Shown piece by piece: positions 25,202-33,869 of a DNA stretch of 64,000 nt. The stretch's first letter is position 1, and each line of letters opens with the position of its first letter. The position numbers and the translations under genes are program-made. Below the pieces are notes generated by a model that had not been told where the DNA came from, ran no database searches, and saw only the letters and a list, made by a program, of their open reading frames with translations. Origin of the DNA: JBBQVS01 sp964657325 (lineage in GTDB: Bacteria > Chloroflexota > Ktedonobacteria > Ktedonobacterales > Ktedonobacteraceae); assembly GCA_964657325.1 (NCBI GenBank), contig CAZZVE010000013.1:1-64000 (forward strand). The letters run 5' to 3'.

Positions 25202-26182
25202 TTAGATGTATCCTCTCTCGCGCCAGAAACGCTCTGCCGCTGGGTGAAAAGGAACAGCGAGTGGCGTATCTTCAGCGTCCAGACACATTCGCTCAAGCGG
25301 CAGCGGTGGCTGCTTCCCATCGCCAATGCGCCATTGAATCCGTTGCTTGCGGGCTTCGAGAGCCTCACAGAAATTCTTGATGAGCAAGTCGGATGCGTTG
25401 AGATGAGTGAAGATGGGCCACCCGCTAAAGTCCACCGTCGGGATGTCAGTGGGGAGGGTGGGATGCAGTGCAGTCTTAATAGTGGCGCGCCTGAACCCCT
25501 GAGCTTCGAGTTTGCTGAGGTGAGTGTCGTCAATGGGGAGGAAATGCATTCCCGCCTCGCTCACGATGTTGCCCCATATGAGTATTCCTTCCTCGAAAAT
25601 CGCGTCCAACTCGCCGCTCTTCACCCGACCTATACGAGAGGGATCGTTGGGCATGGGTTGGTCGTAGGAGACATGACCTCCCCACGATATGATGTCCTCT
25701 AAGCTAAACCCATGAGCCTTCAGGACGACATTCACGAGCAGACTGGTGGATGCATCAAGCGAGCCGCGCACCGAGACACGCAACGGAGAGCGTTGTTCTC
25801 GTATCTGATCCAGTGAGCGAATACCAGACGTTTCTGTGACCGCAAAACCCAATTGGTCGTAGTGAGGTAGGACCGCAATGGTGGCTACTGGCATGGGTTT
25901 TTCAAAAGCCCCAGTGCCACGGTATGCCATCGTGAGCAATGCCGATGGATTGAGTATAGAGATGTCGAGCTTTCCTTCGGCCATCTCTTGAATACTATTT
26001 GGATGGTTGGCACCGTACAGATGGAAGGCACCTGGTTCCCCGCCTTGGCTGCGAAGCTCCACACGAGCCTCACGGTAGGGCCAGTCGCTCGAACCCATCA
26101 TTTCGGAAACTACTTCAAAGAGTAATCGGGGCCTTATGGTGTCAGGAAAGACAGCAAAGGATTCGTGTTCATGTGTATTCAT
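25202..26182 (-). CDS. TAXI/NMT1-like solute-binding fold protein
   Basis: 326 residues resembling the TAXI family of periplasmic substrate-binding proteins: GKLDISILNPSALLTMAYRG, LGFAVTETSGIRSLDQIRE and SPLRVSVRGSLDASTSLLVN. These families normally begin with a signal peptide and work with TRAP transporters, but here the N-terminus (MNTHEHESFAVFPDT) is polar and no transporter gene is near. Base composition is visibly GC-richer than neighbours. Start at ATG 26182; an open frame runs on to the assembly gap but has no family similarity. It could be a cytosolic ligand sensor or a recently acquired gene. Confidence 0.75.
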   Translation of the reverse strand: MNTHEHESFAVFPDTIRPRLLFEVVSEMMGSSDWPYREARVELRSQGGEPGAFHLYGANHPNSIQEMAEGKLDISILNPSALLTMAYRGTGAFEKPMPVATIAVLPHYDQLGFAVTETSGIRSLDQIREQRSPLRVSVRGSLDASTSLLVNVVLKAHGFSLEDIISWGGHVSYDQPMPNDPSRIGRVKSGELDAIFEEGILIWGNIVSEAGMHFLPIDDTHLSKLEAQGFRRATIKTALHPTLPTDIPTVDFSGWPIFTHLNASDLLIKNFCEALEARKQRIQWRIGDGKQPPLPLERMCLDAEDTPLAVPFHPAAERFWRERGYI

Positions 26183-26253
26183 ATCTTGAGAATATATTTT
26201 AGTAGTCCCAAAAGTCAAGGATGTGGGCTTCACATGTGTGAATCTGGGGGTGG

Positions 26254-26263
26254 NNNNNNNNNN
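26254..26263. other. assembly gap (10 N)
   Basis: Ten undetermined bases. The left flank ends GGGGGTGG, and the right flank begins with a hairpin and then CCCCCA, so the gap lies in a palindromic, hard-to-assemble stretch. True length is unknown. Confidence 0.95.
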
Positions 26264-26291
26264 CGAGGAGGAGCTATAAGTCTCCTCCTCG
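26264..26291. terminator. GC-rich hairpin beside the assembly gap
   Basis: CGAGGAGGAG (26264-26273) and CTCCTCCTCG (26282-26291) form a perfect 10-bp stem with an 8-nt loop. It lies downstream of the leftward GABA aminotransferase gene and could be its terminator. Part of the structure may be hidden in the gap. Confidence 0.5.
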
Positions 26292-26381
26292 ACCCCCAAT
26301 GAGCCATCATTCTATGAGAAGGTAGAGCTACATGAGGTGGCATCAAGGCAAGGCAACAGTTCTATTAGGCAAAAATTGCAC

Positions 26382-27731
26382 CTAGCTTACAGGTGTTGCA
26401 ACTGCTCCTGCAACCTCAGCAAACGCAGCATCCAATATGCCCATCGCCTCTTGTAGCTGCTCGTCGGTTACACAGAGAGGTACAAGTACACGTATCACAT
26501 TATCGTACATACCTGCTTTGATAAGCACTAGCCCACGCTTATGCGCTGCCGCCAGTATGTCACTCGCAGCATGAGCATCAGGCTCTTTCGTCGTACGATT
26601 CTTCACCAGTTCAATCGCCAACATGCCACCAATGCCGCGTATGTCTCCTACACTGTCATAGCGTTCCTGCAAGCGTGTGAACTGCTGCATTAGTTTCTCA
26701 CCTATCTCACGAGAACGAGAGGCAAAGTCCTCTTTCTCATACAGATCAAGCACTGCTAGCGATGCTGCACACGCTACGGGATTGCCGCTATATGTACCAC
26801 CAAGCGTACCGGGAGGGGGCGCATCCATGATATCGGCCCGCCCAATGACACCACTAATCGGCATACCAGCACCCATTGATTTGGCAATCGTTATCATGTC
26901 AGGTACAACGCCGTCATGCTCAACCGCGAACATTTTTCCAGTACGGCAGAAGCCCGTTTGAATTTCGTCGGCGATGAACAGAATACCGTGTTTCTCACAC
27001 AAAGCTTTCAGGTCACGCAAAAAGCCTGTAGGTGCAGGAATGAAACCACCTTCACCCTGTAATGGCTCAATAATTACGGCTGCAACCTGATCGGGCGCAA
27101 CCTCACCAATAAACATACGCTCAAGCTCCTGTATGCAGGAACGTGATGCCTCTTCCGGTGTCATGTTCATACGATACGCATAGGGGAAGGGAGCGCGGTA
27201 GACCTCTGGCGCGAAGGGGCCAAAGCGATGCTTGTAGGGCTTAACCTTTGCAGTCATAGTCATGGTCATAAGTGTACGTCCATGATAGGCATTGTCAAAT
27301 ACGATAATTGCAGGACGACCCGTTGCATAGCGTGCGATCTTGACCGCATTTTCCACAGCCTCAGCACCACTATTGAAGAAAATAGCTTTCTTAGGAAAAT
27401 CACCTGGTGTGATCCTAGCGACACGCTCAGCTAACTCGATATACGGTTCGTACATCATCACACTAAAGCAGGTATGTGTAAACTTCTCTGCCTGCTCTAT
27501 AATCGCCTGAGTGACCTCAGGACGCGCATGTCCGACGTTCATAACGCCAATACCACCCGCGAAGTCGATAAAGCGGTTGCCATCAACGTCCTCGATAATC
27601 GCACCATCAGCTTTTGCCGCGAAAACGTTCATGGTAGAACTGAGACCGCGTGGCACAGCTTTCTGACGACGCGCTAACAGTTCCTGTGACTTTGGCCCTG
27701 GAAGAGAAAGATGTGTGTTACTGTCGGACAT
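26382..27731 (-). CDS. gabT: 4-aminobutyrate aminotransferase (class III)
   Basis: 449 residues of PLP fold-type I, class III. Visible are FFNSGAEAVENAVKIAR (phosphate-binding), NAYHGRTLMTMTMT, IIEPLQGEGGFIPAP, ADEIQTGFCRTGKMFA with the pyridine-binding Asp, and Lys284 in TIAKSMGAGMPISG, which forms the Schiff base. It matches GABA transaminases, which make succinate semialdehyde and glutamate, although other omega-amino donors are possible. A strong AGGAGG lies before ATG 27731. It is monocistronic as seen; no succinate-semialdehyde dehydrogenase is adjacent. Confidence 0.9.
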   Translation of the reverse strand: MSDSNTHLSLPGPKSQELLARRQKAVPRGLSSTMNVFAAKADGAIIEDVDGNRFIDFAGGIGVMNVGHARPEVTQAIIEQAEKFTHTCFSVMMYEPYIELAERVARITPGDFPKKAIFFNSGAEAVENAVKIARYATGRPAIIVFDNAYHGRTLMTMTMTAKVKPYKHRFGPFAPEVYRAPFPYAYRMNMTPEEASRSCIQELERMFIGEVAPDQVAAVIIEPLQGEGGFIPAPTGFLRDLKALCEKHGILFIADEIQTGFCRTGKMFAVEHDGVVPDMITIAKSMGAGMPISGVIGRADIMDAPPPGTLGGTYSGNPVACAASLAVLDLYEKEDFASRSREIGEKLMQQFTRLQERYDSVGDIRGIGGMLAIELVKNRTTKEPDAHAASDILAAAHKRGLVLIKAGMYDNVIRVLVPLCVTDEQLQEAMGILDAAFAEVAGAVATPVS

Positions 27732-27823
27732 AGATGCCTCCTGACGGTTTGGGGATACGGTACATATACAAGTATGTTTTCTACTGCTTCCTTCATTTTA
27801 TCATACAAATTATCGTAGAGTGA

Positions 27824-28015
27824 AAAGGTAATCTGTCGGGGCATCTCGCTAAGTTGGAGGAGGCAGGTCTCCTTTCCATAGAAAAGGATTACATTGGTAA
27901 GACACCGCGCACACATGTACATATCAGCGACGTAGGGCGCCGAGCAATTGAGCACCATTGGCGGAAATTAGAAGAACTGCGTATGAATGCCCAAGCATGG
28001 AAACCTGAAAGCTGA
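27824..28015 (+). pseudogene. remnant of a winged-helix regulator (HTH_34/MarR-like)
   Basis: A 63-codon frame reads GNLSGHLAKLEEAGLLSIEK, then YIGKTPRTHVHISDVGRRAI, the recognition helix and wing of small winged-helix regulators of the HTH_34 type. There is an in-frame TGA at 27821 immediately upstream and no start codon or first helices, so the N-terminal half is lost. The rest of the 27732-28133 spacer holds only AT-rich DNA and the terminator of the next gene. Confidence 0.75.
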
Positions 28016-28087
28016 TGGTAGCCAAAGGTGTGACGTTGATGCGTTACGTGCGTTCTTAGCGCATAGTGTTAGCTTGTTCTAAAATAA

Positions 28088-28119
28088 AAGATGCTGTGAT
28101 ACAAGGTTATCACAGCATC
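28088..28119 (-). terminator. terminator after the HhH gene
   Basis: Perfect 13-bp stem (28088-28100 with 28107-28119) with a 6-nt loop. On the minus strand it is followed by TTTATTTTAG. It lies 15 nt beyond the stop of the HhH protein gene. Confidence 0.85.
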
Positions 28120-28133
28120 TCTTGTTTCTGGTT

Positions 28134-28751
28134 TTATGCTACATCAGGTAGTGGTAAGTGCTTCCTACCTTGCAGCAATGGCTCCACAGCCTGCTTAATG
28201 CGCTCTTCGCTACGAACCCCAAAACCTGGAAGCGTACGAATGCGGTGCTGCTGTACGGCTGTCCATAGCTTTTCAAGTGTATCGATACCTAGCTCTTCAT
28301 GCAAACGAATAGCTGTGATTGGACCGACATGCTCAACCGCCATTAATGCACGCACATCTGTGGGCAATGTCTGGAGACAGATGCCATCATGAAACGTCAT
28401 GGTCCCACCATTGACGAGTTCAGCAATACGTGTACGAAGTCGATAACCCAACCCCGCAATCGGGAGTTGCTCGCCACGCTCAATAATATCTGCTGCTGGC
28501 TCTGTCAGATCGAGAACGCCACGAGCAGCATTACGATAGGCTTGAATACGATATGAATTACCGTTTTGTGACTCTAACAGGTCGGCAATGCTCGACAATA
28601 CCTCGGCAATCTGCCGATTTGTCACCTGAATTGGCTCCTCAACAATTGCCAAATCCATTCCGGGCAATCGGGGCTGAAGAGGACGCTTCACAGGATGACT
28701 TTGTGCCGAGGGAACAAGATGAATAGTTTGGGTAAGCTGCATAATACTCAT
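28134..28751 (-). CDS. PolX-like helix-hairpin-helix protein lacking the polymerase domain
   Basis: 205 residues. Residues about 45-110 match the 8-kDa domain of DNA polymerase beta/PolX (IAEVLSSIADLLESQNGNSY, then RIQAYRNAARGVLDL and LPIAGLGYRLRTRIAELVNGG). A second helix-hairpin-helix unit follows (MAVEHVGPITAIRLHEELGI) and a third (LPGFGVRSEERI). Bacterial PolX continues with a nucleotidyltransferase palm and a PHP domain, but here the protein ends after the fingers. It probably binds gapped or branched DNA without polymerising. ATG 28751 has GAGG about 10 nt upstream and is preferred to 28775. Confidence 0.8.
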   Translation of the reverse strand: MSIMQLTQTIHLVPSAQSHPVKRPLQPRLPGMDLAIVEEPIQVTNRQIAEVLSSIADLLESQNGNSYRIQAYRNAARGVLDLTEPAADIIERGEQLPIAGLGYRLRTRIAELVNGGTMTFHDGICLQTLPTDVRALMAVEHVGPITAIRLHEELGIDTLEKLWTAVQQHRIRTLPGFGVRSEERIKQAVEPLLQGRKHLPLPDVA

Positions 28752-28854
28752 GCGCGACAACCTCTTTCCCTTCACGAAATCTTTGGTTTATACGTATGTG
28801 CGTGATATATAAAAACTACGAAAGAAGCACTTGAAAACAATATTGAAGGGATTG

Positions 28855-28925
28855 TAAGGACCAATGTATCGCGTCCTCTCGACAATCAACGACCAACAAG
28901 GACGCGATACATCGGTCCCTACTTA
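28855..28925. repeat. family B palindromic repeat, copy 2
   Basis: TAAGGACCAATGTATCGCGT (28855 onward) is inverted at 28899-28925 as AGGACGCGATACATCGGTCC. Loop of about 21 nt. It lies in the 331-nt spacer between the HhH gene start and the end of the P450 gene, where only this element and the hairpin at 29005-29054 are recognised. Confidence 0.85.
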
Positions 28926-29004
28926 GTGTACAAATTACATTGAAATCTTGTTCTAAGTATACCACAAAAACACTCTTATGTCAAATACCTTCAGACCGCT
29001 TCAC

Positions 29005-29054
29005 AAGCGAAACGAGAGGCAAATTTAGTGCTAAATTTGCCTCTCGTTTCGCTT
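29005..29054 (-). terminator. long hairpin downstream of the P450 gene
   Basis: Perfect 24-bp stem (29005-29028 with 29031-29054) with a 2-nt loop, 28 nt beyond the P450 stop. There is no clean U-run on the minus strand, so termination is inferred from position and stability. Confidence 0.7.
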
Positions 29055-29082
29055 AGTTTATTTAGACGTTATTGTCAATGCG

Positions 29083-32000
29083 TTAGTTGCCCCAAACGTC
29101 TACAAGGTAGCGTTTTTCGGTGACTAATGTGTCCAGCCATTGCTCTGCTTCTTGCGCCGTTTTACCAGTTTTCTCTTGATAGATCGCAGCAAACGTTTTT
29201 CTCACGTCTGGTGCCATTTTGCTTGCGTCTCCGCAGACATAGATGACCGCGCCATCTTGAATGAGTTGCCAGACCCATTCTTGCTGCTCTCGAATCTTGT
29301 CTTGTACATAGACCTTTTGCTGGAGGTTCTCACGTGAGAATGCTACTATAAGGTCGGTGACACCTTGCTCGACAAAAGACGCGAGTTCTTGCTGATAGAG
29401 AAAATCTTGCTGTGGATGACGGCATCCAAAGAACAACAACGATTCTCCTACTTGCATTTCCTGTGCTTTTTGAGCAGCACGTTCCTGTAAGAAACCTCGA
29501 TACGGTGCTACACCAGTGCCAGGTCCAACCATAATGAGTGGAATTGCTGTATTCTCAGGTAAACGGAACGTCGATTTTGTGTCACGTACATATCCGTAGA
29601 CAACATCACCAACCTGCTGATGAGCAAGGTATGTTGAACACAAACCCTCAAACTCCCCATGACCTGATTTTGCCGGAGCCTCAACCACGCCAACGGTAAT
29701 ACTACAATGTCCCTGCTCCTGTAAAGGAGACGACGAGATGGAGTAGTAGCGCGGACGAATTGGCGAGAGCATTTCCAGGTACACGTTGAATGGTAACTCA
29801 CAAGCGAGAAATTCTTCAAGCAAGTCGATCAATGATTTGCGTTTGTCCAAGACCTCTTCACGATATTTTGCAATACTTGCTTCGTCATCGCCAGAAAGCG
29901 CGAGTAGCTTTCTTTTGTCAGGTGGACATTGCGTGTGCTCTGCCAGCACTTTGATTTGTGTGCGTGTGGCGACATCTTGTAGCTCTACATAGTCCGAGAG
30001 CAGATCATAGACAAGTACTGGCTCGTCGATAGGTAAGTTCGTTTTGCGCGTATCGCTACGATGAAGGCGAACTTTTGTGTCTCGCTCAAAGCCAAAGCGC
30101 GTCAGGACTCGTTGTATTTGTCTCTCGTTATTGCGCCCAATCACGCCGAGGTGATCACCTGCGCTATATGTCACCCCTTCTGGCAAAGCTAACCCGATAT
30201 GGCGTGTCGAGCGTTCAGAAGGGAATGCGCCGTCCGTTACGTTCAACTCCTGATTGGCAACAACTTTCATTGCTTGTGCACCAAAAGACGCGACAAACGG
30301 ATTGAGCGGTGTCGCTCCACTCACTACCTCGACCTCTAAAGTGGGTCCCTGAGCCTTTACAGTTGTTGAACCAAGATCAATTGATAGTGCCTGTGCAAGT
30401 GCTTCCCATAGAGGCTGATACCACGTCTGAAATTGTCCATCAAAGTCGTCACTCGCATCGCCTTCGCCTCGCTGATAGATGCGTGTCGCACCATGCTTCT
30501 CCATCTCGCTATCAAGCAACCGAGGAATAGCCTGGAAGGTTGAAGCCCACTCGCGGTTGCCACATCCAAACACCGTGTATCTCACACCACTCAATGCGTC
30601 AGATGCAAGTCCGGCGTTTTTCATCCATGCACTAAATTTGACTGCGTTATCTGGTGGTGTTCCATTGTAAGAAGCAGTAACGATAACAACTGCACCCTTT
30701 TTAGGTAAGTTGTGCGTATAATCGTCCAATGGCGCGACCATTGCATCAAAACCTTTTGCTTTGCCATCCTCCGCGATATGATGTGCGATATCTTCTGACG
30801 CACCTAAGTTTGAGCCAAATAGCACAAGCAAGGGTGTATTGTGTTGATTGACTGTCGTTGACATAGTTGTTTGAGTTACAAGTTCAACAGGTCTCTCACT
30901 ATGAGCAGGCGTAAGGATTGTTCGGTCAGCATTTGTACGCTCTTGTACCTGGATGGTAAAATTTTCGGGTTTAAGCGTGAGCGTCTCTTTTATCTTTAAC
31001 TGATAGTTGCTATAGTCGATAAACTTGAAACGTTGTAGCAGCATACCAAGCACCAGTGTTGCTTCTTGCATCGCAAACTGGCGTCCAATACACGCACGCT
31101 GTCCATTACCAAAGGGCTTATAAGCATTCGCAGGTCTGGCTTGTTCAGCTTCAACAGTAAAATGGTCAGGATTAAATTCCTCGGCATTCTCACCCCAGAC
31201 ACTTTTGTCGCGGTGTAACATCGGAATGAGAATTGCCCAGTCCTGCTCTTTACTCATCCGGTACTTCCCACCCACAATAGTCTCGTCTTCATAGGGATAG
31301 ACTGAAAACATAGGCGCGGTAGGCCAGAGCCTCAACGTCTCCTTCAATATTTGCCCTACATATTTCAAGCGGTTGATCTGCGCAAAGGTTGGTGCAACTG
31401 ATGAATCAGGACCTAATACACGGTCAACTTCCTCATATGCCTTTGCCAGAACTTCCGGATGATGCATCAGGAAGTAGAGCGCGAATGAGAGCAACCCACT
31501 TGTGGTCTCATGGCCAGCGATAAGAAAGGTAATAATTTGATAGCGAATGTTTGTATCATCAAGTGACTCGCCGCTTTGCTTATCCACACCTGTGAGCATA
31601 TAGCTCAATAAGTCTTTTTTGTCGGCATTCTGGCTACTATTGCGCTTACGTTCCTGAATAATGTGATCTACTGTCGTATTCATGAAGTCGATATTGGCCT
31701 GAAGTTGTTTATGTTGTGCGAATGCAAGCTTGTTCTGAATAGGTAAGCGTGACGAGCTTTCCATCGTCTCGCCTAATGCACCAACCATGCTTTCTACAAA
31801 GGGATGATTGTTTTGACGATAAAACGAGTTGAAGCGATAATCAAAGCCGCACAGACCAATGGTATCCAGCGTCAGGCGTGTCATATCGGCTGGAACGTCT
31901 ATTCCCTCGTTTGGATTGAGACGCGCCCACTTTTGCATGAGTTGCTCAGAGATATCAAGCATCATGGGAAAGTAGCCTTGCATAGCCTTCATGCTAAAGT

Positions 32001-32340
32001 TTGGCATCAGAATGTTATGCGCCTTGTGCCAGTTCGGTTCCTGTGTATGAGCCGTGAAGAGACCATCACCAGCGAACGCACGTACCTTCCGTAGTGGCGA
32101 CCAAACCTTTTTGTCAAAACGGGTTTCGTCCGACAACTCGTCTACTAGGTCGAAGCCTGATACCAGCACAAGTTGACGACCTGGAAAATCCAATTGCGCA
32201 ATAGGGCCATATTCCTGTGCGATTCTCATAAAGTTTTGAACATGGTCGTCGGTGCCTATGTCCAGCAAGTTTCCAACCAAAGGTTTTGTTGGAGGCTGAG
32301 GAATTGCGTCATATATATGTGTGTTTGTATGAACTGTCAT
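29083..32340 (-). CDS. CYP102-type bifunctional cytochrome P450/NADPH-P450 reductase
   Basis: 1085 residues, self-sufficient fatty-acid hydroxylase layout like P450 BM3. The heme domain (1-470) has the I-helix FLIAGHETTSG, ExxR at 334-337 and heme-ligand Cys417 in FGNGQRACIGRQFA. It is followed by FMN flavodoxin (about 505-650, LVLFGSNLGASEDIA), FAD-binding (RPRYYSISSSP) and NADPH-binding parts (GPGTGVAPYRGF, CGDASKMAPDV). BM3 Phe87 corresponds to Phe95 and Arg47 to Arg55, whereas BM3 Tyr51 appears to be Leu, so substrate anchoring may differ. Start ATG 32340 has AAAGGAT upstream; the frame runs further, but residues before it are not P450-like. The divergent TetR gene is a likely regulator. 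Confidence 0.95.
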   Translation of the reverse strand: MTVHTNTHIYDAIPQPPTKPLVGNLLDIGTDDHVQNFMRIAQEYGPIAQLDFPGRQLVLVSGFDLVDELSDETRFDKKVWSPLRKVRAFAGDGLFTAHTQEPNWHKAHNILMPNFSMKAMQGYFPMMLDISEQLMQKWARLNPNEGIDVPADMTRLTLDTIGLCGFDYRFNSFYRQNNHPFVESMVGALGETMESSSRLPIQNKLAFAQHKQLQANIDFMNTTVDHIIQERKRNSSQNADKKDLLSYMLTGVDKQSGESLDDTNIRYQIITFLIAGHETTSGLLSFALYFLMHHPEVLAKAYEEVDRVLGPDSSVAPTFAQINRLKYVGQILKETLRLWPTAPMFSVYPYEDETIVGGKYRMSKEQDWAILIPMLHRDKSVWGENAEEFNPDHFTVEAEQARPANAYKPFGNGQRACIGRQFAMQEATLVLGMLLQRFKFIDYSNYQLKIKETLTLKPENFTIQVQERTNADRTILTPAHSERPVELVTQTTMSTTVNQHNTPLLVLFGSNLGASEDIAHHIAEDGKAKGFDAMVAPLDDYTHNLPKKGAVVIVTASYNGTPPDNAVKFSAWMKNAGLASDALSGVRYTVFGCGNREWASTFQAIPRLLDSEMEKHGATRIYQRGEGDASDDFDGQFQTWYQPLWEALAQALSIDLGSTTVKAQGPTLEVEVVSGATPLNPFVASFGAQAMKVVANQELNVTDGAFPSERSTRHIGLALPEGVTYSAGDHLGVIGRNNERQIQRVLTRFGFERDTKVRLHRSDTRKTNLPIDEPVLVYDLLSDYVELQDVATRTQIKVLAEHTQCPPDKRKLLALSGDDEASIAKYREEVLDKRKSLIDLLEEFLACELPFNVYLEMLSPIRPRYYSISSSPLQEQGHCSITVGVVEAPAKSGHGEFEGLCSTYLAHQQVGDVVYGYVRDTKSTFRLPENTAIPLIMVGPGTGVAPYRGFLQERAAQKAQEMQVGESLLFFGCRHPQQDFLYQQELASFVEQGVTDLIVAFSRENLQQKVYVQDKIREQQEWVWQLIQDGAVIYVCGDASKMAPDVRKTFAAIYQEKTGKTAQEAEQWLDTLVTEKRYLVDVWGN

Positions 32341-32373
32341 TGTGACATCCTTTGAAAGGTATAGCTCTTTCGT

Positions 32374-32399
32374 AATTAGAGATGGTGCTATCTCTAATT
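32374..32399. promoter_or_regulatory. operator-like inverted repeat between P450 and TetR genes
   Basis: AATTAGAGAT (32374-32383) and ATCTCTAATT (32390-32399) are exact inverted copies with a 6-nt spacer. It lies 34 nt upstream of the P450 ATG. Size and symmetry fit a TetR-family dimer site. Confidence 0.6.
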
Positions 32400-32407
32400 T
32401 TATGATA

Positions 32408-32433
32408 CATTGTGTATTATGCTGTACATAATG
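32408..32433. promoter_or_regulatory. second inverted repeat in the P450/TetR region
   Basis: CATTGTGTA (32408-32416) and TACATAATG (32425-32433) are inverted with one mismatch and an 8-nt spacer. It may be a second operator half or overlap the promoters. No consensus -35/-10 pair could be assigned with confidence. Confidence 0.4.
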
Positions 32434-32571
32434 TCTAACAAATAGTATAGGGTGCCTATTCCAACTAGTCAAGACAAAATAGCTACTTTTGAGGATGTTT
32501 TTATTGTTTTTGGCAAACACAGACACTTCCCCTCGTTATGTCTAGTATTAGACGAGAGAGAGGTACAGGGT

Positions 32572-33177
32572 ATGAATGAGAAACGCGACGGAGATCGTCG
32601 CATTCAGAGAACGCGGCATATGTTGAGCGAAGCGTTATTCGCGCTGATTGGAGAGAGAGGCTATGAGGCTATTACTGTACAAGATATTACAGAACGTGCG
32701 AACGTTGGGCGTGCTACATTTTATTTGCACTATAAGGACAAAGAAGAATTACTTTCAGCTAGTTTAAAGCAACTGGTCAATGAGTTAACGCAATATGTAG
32801 AACCAAATTCAGAGTTACCTGCGACCTACAAAACATTGAGTGTGCGCGTCTTTCAGCATATCGCTCAGCACCACGCTTTATATCACGCATTGTTAGGTGA
32901 GAGTGGACCTCCTATCATCTCAATACGCATGAAACGCTATCTCACGGTATTAATACAAGACTATGTTATTATGCCTTTGCTTGCCAGAGGAAAAGCGGTA
33001 GTAGACCCTGAATTGCTTGCCGCCCATGCTGCTGGTTCACTGCTTGCATTGCTGATGTGGTGGCTCGATCATGACCTTGCACAATCAGCCGAGGAGATGG
33101 GAACTCTGTTCTGGCGACTCATGACTCCTGGGATTGAGGACGTATTAGGGTTGCTCCATGTGCCACGTGCGGAATAA
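32572..33177 (+). CDS. TetR/AcrR family regulator
   Basis: 201 residues. The N-terminal helix-turn-helix reads MLSEALFALIGERGYEAITV, then QDITERANVGRATFYLHYKD, typical of TetR/AcrR. The C-terminal 140 residues are a helical ligand-binding domain of the TetR_C type found with YAYFYHYKD-like regulators. It is divergent from the CYP102 gene, the same arrangement as the Bm3R1 repressor and P450 BM3 in Bacillus, so fatty-acid-responsive repression of the P450 is a reasonable inference. ATG 32572 follows AGAGAGG; 40 upstream in-frame codons have no family similarity. Confidence 0.88.
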   Translation: MNEKRDGDRRIQRTRHMLSEALFALIGERGYEAITVQDITERANVGRATFYLHYKDKEELLSASLKQLVNELTQYVEPNSELPATYKTLSVRVFQHIAQHHALYHALLGESGPPIISIRMKRYLTVLIQDYVIMPLLARGKAVVDPELLAAHAAGSLLALLMWWLDHDLAQSAEEMGTLFWRLMTPGIEDVLGLLHVPRAE

Positions 33178-33182
33178 AAATA

Positions 33183-33225
33183 GTATGCCAATGAGCCAAT
33201 ACGTCTCATTGGCTCATTGGCATAC
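33183..33225. terminator. bidirectional terminator
   Basis: Perfect 18-bp stem (33183-33200 with 33208-33225) with a 7-nt loop. It lies between the stops of the convergent TetR and SRPBCC genes and can serve both. Confidence 0.8.
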
Positions 33226-33229
33226 GTTA

Positions 33230-33691
33230 TCAGACATTAGTTGCTTGTGTTCCCGTAAATGTTGTTGCAAGCTTGCCTAGTATCTCTGTATAGATGCGTT
33301 TTAATCCAAGTGGAGCAAATGTCTTTTCAAAGAAGCCACCAACGCCTTTTCCACCTTCCCAATCGCTGGTAATTTGCACGCGTGTCTGCTGATTATCTGC
33401 TACTGGCGTCATTGTCCAGAGTGTGACTAGTGATGAATTAGCATCGCTCTCCTGTAATACCTTACCTTGACCTGGATCAGATACCTGTATGCGATAGCCG
33501 CGCTCACGATTTGCAGCATGCAAGCGATAGGTCACAACAGTTCCTGCACCATTGCCCCCTTCTTCAACTTTGTAGTTCAGGTAGTTATCGGTAAGAATTT
33601 GTGGGCGTTTCGTATAGTCTTTAAGGAACGCGTATACCTCTTCGGGTCGTGCGTTCACAACTTGTTCTGCTTGTACATGTATATGTGCCAT
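33230..33691 (-). CDS. SRPBCC family protein
   Basis: 153 residues of a helix-grip (START-like) fold: the N-terminal strand HIHVQAEQVVNARPEEVY, then AFLKDYTKRPQILTDNYLNY, and strands with TRVQITSDWEGGKGVGGFFE, ending in a long C-terminal helix. Such proteins bind hydrophobic ligands. The subgroup is the polyketide-cyclase/dehydrase-like one, and no ligand can be named. AGGAGA precedes ATG 33691. Closed by the hairpin at 33183-33225. Confidence 0.8.
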   Translation of the reverse strand: MAHIHVQAEQVVNARPEEVYAFLKDYTKRPQILTDNYLNYKVEEGGNGAGTVVTYRLHAANRERGYRIQVSDPGQGKVLQESDANSSLVTLWTMTPVADNQQTRVQITSDWEGGKGVGGFFEKTFAPLGLKRIYTEILGKLATTFTGTQATNV

Positions 33692-33869
33692 ATGAATTGC
33701 TTCTCCTGTTACTTGTAAACATCTATTTACACCCTGACGTATTCTATGTATATTCTATTGCAGAGATGCTATTCTAACACTGATACAAAATATGGGTGAA
33801 GGAGATAACGGTTATTCTACGAAAAACAGAATGCATAGTTTTAATTCGTACTTTGGGGAGTAGACATCT

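Noticed and set aside
26183..26299. Extension of the TAXI-like protein across the N gap
   Set aside because: The frame includes undetermined bases and a hairpin, and has no similarity to the family.
32341..32526. 62-residue N-terminal extension of the P450
   Set aside because: It covers the operator and promoter region and is not P450-like; the family starts at ATG 32340.
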